A stretch of 64,000 nt of DNA from Serripes groenlandicus (lineage: Eukaryota; Mollusca; Bivalvia; Cardiida; Cardiidae). The translations under genes and the position numbers were made by a program. Shown piece after piece: positions 59,541-64,000 of the stretch. The stretch spans positions 32,476,140 to 32,540,139 of the forward strand of contig JASEVX010000011.1 in assembly GCA_031761405.1 (NCBI GenBank), read 5' to 3'. The number at the start of each line of letters is the position of its first letter. Within the stretch, counting starts at the first letter, position 1. The notes under the pieces are model-generated. The model saw nothing but the letters and a program-made list of their open reading frames with translations. It was not told where the DNA came from and ran no database searches.

Positions 59541-59750
59541 CAATCTTTCAGCACCAATGGCAATATTTAGATATTTGCAAACATAACCGACTCGGTTGGG
59601 TCAGCTTTCAACGACCTGTCTCACCTCTCTCACATGAAATCAGCATTGTTTGCCTTTTAGTTATAGAATTATTCCATAACCCTTATTACATGAAAATGAA
59701 ATTACCAGAAGGAAAAGTCTACCATAGAAATCCGGCGCTGAAAGAGTTAA
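59541..59750 (+). mobile_element. Family B MITE, duplicate of 49303-49511
   Basis: Same diverged element in the right copy. Confidence 0.7.
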
Positions 59751-60518
59751 TCTGATTGCAAATCATGGTGTTTTTATATGAAAATGTTTCCGTTTAATGC
59801 GAGTAAAGTCTTGTGCTTTTAGATAAGAGCCGGTCCCTGGGAAAATGTACTAGATTGCATTTAGTAGACTTCATCGATTGTGAAATAAGCTTCAAGCTTA
59901 TATTTATCACTCTAGATGGCCGCTTCCTGGAGACACAAGCACCATGCTCACGCCGTTTGTGTGGGAAGATCCCAAAGGCAGAACTCGCTCCCGCGGACGG
60001 GATTCGAAACCGGGATCTTTGGTACAAGTTGGAATTCGGAACAGAGTAGGTACAAATCACCCTGTTTGTCTGTTCCGTCTTATTATAATCTACACAAGAC
60101 GATTTAAGTTTCTACCAAGCTTAATAAAATAATATTAAAACAGTGCTGATCTTAGTCAGACTACGAAAAACATAGACTGATCTAGATCTACACTGTCAAC
60201 ACAAGCCAACGTGTACCTTTTCACACGGACGGGTTACGTGGTGACCTATTTTTGCACTTATATATATACGGTATGAAAAATCCATTGAAATCGATAGTAG
60301 TATCAAATCGGCATTGTTTTGCTTAGCTGCTGACCGTACGAAAGATTTAAGTTAATTGTTGCTGTTTGAAGATCGCGACCTCCACAAGCGTGAGACGGTC
60401 ATTTAACCAATTTCCAGATATGCTGGGATTGTTTGGGGAATGTTTGTTTCTTCACATTGTGGCTTTCTGCAGAAAATAATCTGGTCATAAGAAGACGATT
60501 TTATTATGTCTGTGTCCA

Positions 60519-61220
60519 TTTGACGGAGATAGTGTTATGATCTTAAGTGGCAAAACAGGGAATTCCAGAACACCTCCAGTGGTCATCAATGGCAATTTAA
60601 CGGGTGATCACTTCCGTGTCGAAATCCTGCGAGCCGACGTCATTCCGTTCGTGCAACAATATCACGTCACACTGCAGCATGACAGCGCTAGACGCTAAAG
60701 TCGAGGGCTTGGCGTGAAACGGTTGTTACTAAAATTGGTATTTTTTTTACCAAGGTTAATCACCTCGCCATAATGTCTTTATAAACGTTAAATCTTTTTT
60801 TCTTGGTAAACAATGGACATTTAGGTGCCATTGCTCGTTCTGAGCAATGGCACCTAAATTTGCATTGTTTACAAAATGGTCAAAATGGCCCCTAAACTAG
60901 GGTTTTCAAAATAGGTTTTTAGTTACAACCGTTTCACGCCAAGCCCTCGAAGTGTAAGACGGTTCTGTGACTGATTTCTTGATACTGCATAATGTGGATG
61001 TATTGCTATGGACTGCAGTCTCGTCTCACCGTTCGCCCATCGAGCACGCGCGGGACGATAGACAACGTCGGTTACGTCAACTTTCTAACCAGCCCGTGAC
61101 GTAAGCAGAGCTATCCCGTGCATTACGTTGCACATGGAATGGCATTCCAATGCCATTTATCGACAATAATGTCGGGTCCATGTGTCTGTGACAGCCAATG
61201 CTGGGCATACGCAATATTGA
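60519..61220 (+). pseudogene. Second copy of the split Tc1/mariner-type transposase remnant
   Basis: Duplicate of the remnant at 50281-50983, with the same frame breaks, the same NLTG, DNAR, SPIEH and NAGHTQY blocks and the same family D MITE at 60702-60949. A few substitutions distinguish it (for example DSAR in place of DNAR). The shared insertion shows that the MITE entered before the segment was duplicated. Confidence 0.85.
60702..60949 (+). mobile_element. Family D MITE, duplicate copy
   Basis: Same ends, position and AAGT target duplication (60698-60701 and 60950-60953) as the copy at 50464-50712. It was carried along by the 10-kb duplication. Confidence 0.85.
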
Positions 61221-61459
61221 CATTTCGAACTGACTTAGGAGACACGTTGTGTTTGTTATATACCCTGGTGGTGGCATTGTTACTGTTATGACGATTTTTA
61301 TTGAACTGATCTTTGAATAAATATGTATTTTACAATTGTGTTTAAAAGTATTGTGAAGGTATTTGTTTATCATTTTTCACCCATGCACAATCACTTTTTT
61401 CCTAATCTTAATGCTAACCCCGCAACCCTGAGCGCCAAGGAGGGCAGCCATAACTACAA

Positions 61460-63800
61460 TTGTTTATATATTGGGATGTACAAACGCGTATATCGTAGAA
61501 GGAAAAATATCTCATAATGTAAAATCAGTTGTGTAAATATCACTTGAGATGGGAGTCTCGGATCAATTAATTAATGTTACATAAATAGAAATGATACAAC
61601 ATTGTTTGATTGATTGGTTGTTTGGTGTTTAACACCGCCTACAACATGTGTTCAGTTATATCGTGGCCTTTCCCGTGTAAGTTACTGGTCCATTTATCCT
61701 GACAACATTTATGATTACCCATAAATCCGGAGCGCCTGTATTGTTTTCAAATACCTCAATAGTCAATAGTGTCATTGGCGCTGAAAGAGTTGAACAAACA
61801 TACCAAGAGCAGTGATGTTCACGATGTAATTTGTAAGACCACACGGAGAACTTCATCACATGCATAGACAATTTGGAAATAAATCATATTTATATTATCT
61901 CATTCCCTCAGATTTCATTTCCAAACTGAAACTATCTGACGAATATTGGAACAGGCCATCTTTACCGTTTTTCTGACACATTATGGATATGATAAGTTAG
62001 TAAACGTTGATTTGTATCCAAAATAATTGCAAACGAATCTCGTAAGATAAATGCATCGTTTGATTAAATTTGCATATGCATAATCTAAGTCGGATAGCTT
62101 TTCCCTCCATTTTAACGAAAGCTTGAATCGTTTACTGCTGGGTTTTCTGCAACAGCTTTACTGGTTGAAAAAGGTTATCGACAATTTAGACTTATTGTTA
62201 AAACTATTCATGTCTGAAACATACAACTATCATATGGAAACAGCTTCACATTGATTCACAATAATGGGCAAAAAATAAATGATTCTCGTCGTTTTTATAT
62301 AATCAGCGTAATAATGTTGACGTTTCATTAATGTTTCTCGTGAAATTGCTGCGCTGATAATAAGATTTCGCGGATAATTTCAGTAGCTGATTTAACCGCA
62401 TTATCCCTTTGGCCATTTATTCCTGGATCCTAAAAGTAATCGGCACAAGCATATATGAGCCGTCTCGCCAGAAAACCAACATGATGGACTCTGCGTAAAG
62501 TGTCGACCCTGATCAGCCTAAGCATGCCGCGCAGGCTAACCCGGACAGACACGTTTCGCCTCCTGTGGATTTTTCTGTTTCAGGAATCATTACTCTATAC
62601 CTCTATTCCCCAAAGACGGAATGTGTCGGCCCGGATCAGTCTGCGCGGACAGCGCAGGCTGATCTGGTCGATACATTACGCAGATGCCGAAATGTTGGTT
62701 TTCTCGTGGGACGGCTCATAAATATATATATGCCAGTGTTGCCGTGCTTCTGCGATATCTACTGCAAGACACATACCACGTGACGTTCAACCTTGAGGAG
62801 GTTTCAGGTTATTAAATGAACCGAGCTCCCGCATCACCAACCGTAACATTAACCTTTGCCCGCATATAACAAATATGCATCTGACGACCTTCAACTGATG
62901 GAACATCTCCAGAAATGAAAGTTTTAATATTGAAAAAGTTGAAAACATTGTGACAAAAGAAAAAAATGGCCAACTTTTCCTTTTGTCGAAATTATTATTC
63001 ATCTGCTGCAAAAGCGTCAGTAAAGCTAAATGTATTAATAACAAATCTGGCTAAAGATACGTCTGCGTTTTCACTCTATCGAATATAAATGTATACCGTA
63101 TCTCATGATGTTGTTGAACGCTTATATGACTGGTTGTTGAATAATGAAGAACTAGCTCGTTATGAAAGGATACGCGTGTAGATCTGGAACTACATAGGTT
63201 GTAAATGTAATACTGGCTTTCTTCGAGCACAACTCCAATGAACTATCAAGACTTTAAAAACTGTAGTAATTGCTGCCTTCAGTGTTGCGGGGTTTGTTTT
63301 ACGACTGAATAGCTGGCGTCGTGATAAATGGACCAGTAGTACTTAGTTACCCAAGAAAGACCGGGATATAACTGAACATTGTTGGAAACGGCGTAAAAAC
63401 CAAACCAATGAGTTATCCATGATACGAAGACTGTCCTAAAATCTCACTGCTGCTCTTGAATTTAACGATTTAATTTCAAACAAAGTGGACAAAGCAAGAC
63501 AATATCTGAAAGCAATAATTTGCTTAATAATTACACCGTTTTAAATTAATTTTAAGCTAGTTTGCCTTTACAAACGCGTGCTTAAGGCAGAACTGGGAGC
63601 GTATCGGAACAAAAAACGCCTTCAATGTCGACATTATTTGTTAATCGACTTTCCGCTGAATTTCTGCCGCAACCGGTAACGCCACCATGTTCGTGTTTCT
63701 TGAATTTGAATCGAGACCTAAAGGGATCCCAAATTCGTGGTCTGTCTTTCCATGCGTCCATATGTCCGTCTATATATTAGGCTTTCGTTTACTGGCAAAC
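61460..63800 (+). repeat. Low-copy repeat, copy 4
   Basis: The copy of 51225-53560 carried by the right half of the 10-kb duplication, with the same family A MITE (62456-62719). Confidence 0.7.
62456..62719 (-). mobile_element. Family A MITE, duplicate of 52219-52481
   Basis: Near-identical element at the matching place in the right copy. Confidence 0.8.
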
Positions 63801-63921
63801 AATACAGATTCAGGTAAGACAGCTCATATCGAGCTGTCTCTCCTGAAATCTGCATTGACTACATGTACCACTTGGACATTAAATGTTATATTTTAATTTT
63901 AATTCGGCAGTAAAAGAGTTA
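63799..63921 (+). mobile_element. Family B-like foldback with internal deletion
   Basis: Central AGACAGCTCATATCGAGCTG and an end GGCAGTAAAAGAGTTAA. The left arm is joined to TTACTGGCAAA by a deletion relative to 53557-53675. Confidence 0.65.
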
Positions 63922-64000
63922 AGCAGCTTCGCTACATGTATATTGATGTGTATGAGTAGCTAACCCTATAGTTTACAGTCATGAATCATGGCAGGGGAAT

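Larger units (their letters stand above)
54597..63884 (+). repeat. Right copy of the ~9.3-kb segmental duplication
   Basis: Direct copy of 44455-53763. It has an extra block of about 30 bp near 54750 and one of about 54 bp near 59411, and lacks about 115 bp corresponding to about 53557-53675. The homology ends in the family B-like foldback near 63800-63884. Confidence 0.9.

Noticed and set aside
1..64000. Ribosomal RNA genes, retroviral or LINE reverse transcriptase, defence islands
   Set aside because: No sequence resembling rRNA, reverse transcriptase motifs or any bacterial-type system was found on either strand.

Overview
The window looks like a gene-poor, repeat-dense stretch of a metazoan nuclear genome, most likely a mollusc and probably a bivalve. 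It is AT-rich, has no operons or ribosome-binding sites, and contains one recognisable spliced-gene exon. That exon is the first coding exon of a metabotropic glutamate receptor, on the minus strand at 32758-33145, with a signal peptide, the start of the ligand-binding domain and a splice donor. No further exon of it is visible at lower coordinates, so either the gene continues beyond position 1 across a very long intron or the exon is isolated. The taxon call rests on the repeat content and general resemblance, not on a search.

Almost everything else is repeat. Six kinds recur. Family A is a GC-richer foldback MITE of about 250 bp (ends TGAGCCGTCCCGCGAG / CTCGCGGGACGGCTCA), with about 21 copies. 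Families B and C are palindromic MITEs of about 210-230 bp that both sit in TTAA and begin CCCTTT/CTCTTT, which suggests piggyBac-type mobilisation. Family D is a MITE of about 250 bp (CGAGGGCTTGGCG ends) with 4-bp target duplications. Family S is a tRNA-derived SINE whose 3' part reads CGCCGTGATATAACTGA followed by ATCA repeats. The sixth is a low-copy repeat of about 2-3 kb without an evident gene, present four times (3.5-6.3, 11.5-13.0, 51.2-53.6 and 61.5-63.8 kb). There are also single TIR insertions at 5516-6052, 36151-36557 and 44086-44437.

Tandem arrays: 70 bp at 9.0 kb, 35 bp at 10.5 kb, 41-42 bp at 14.0 kb, 55 bp at 18.3 kb, 69 bp at 21.3-22.9 kb, a degenerate array of about 50 bp at 33.2 kb, 43 bp at 36.7-38.3 kb and 20 bp at 40.9 kb.

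The right third (about 44.45-63.9 kb) is a direct duplication: 44.45-53.76 kb and 54.6-63.9 kb match at an offset of about 10.2 kb. The match is nearly perfect in a core (about 45.23-53.02 kb) and clearly weaker at both edges. Each copy carries a broken Tc1/mariner-type transposase split by a family D MITE. A third, more diverged copy of an internal 0.78-kb module lies between the two.

No novel gene system is evident. The best leads are the minisatellite upstream of the receptor start, whose units contain copies of that start codon and its first codons; the homogenised core of the 10-kb duplication; and several nested insertions with readable target-site duplications and empty-site relatives in the same window.
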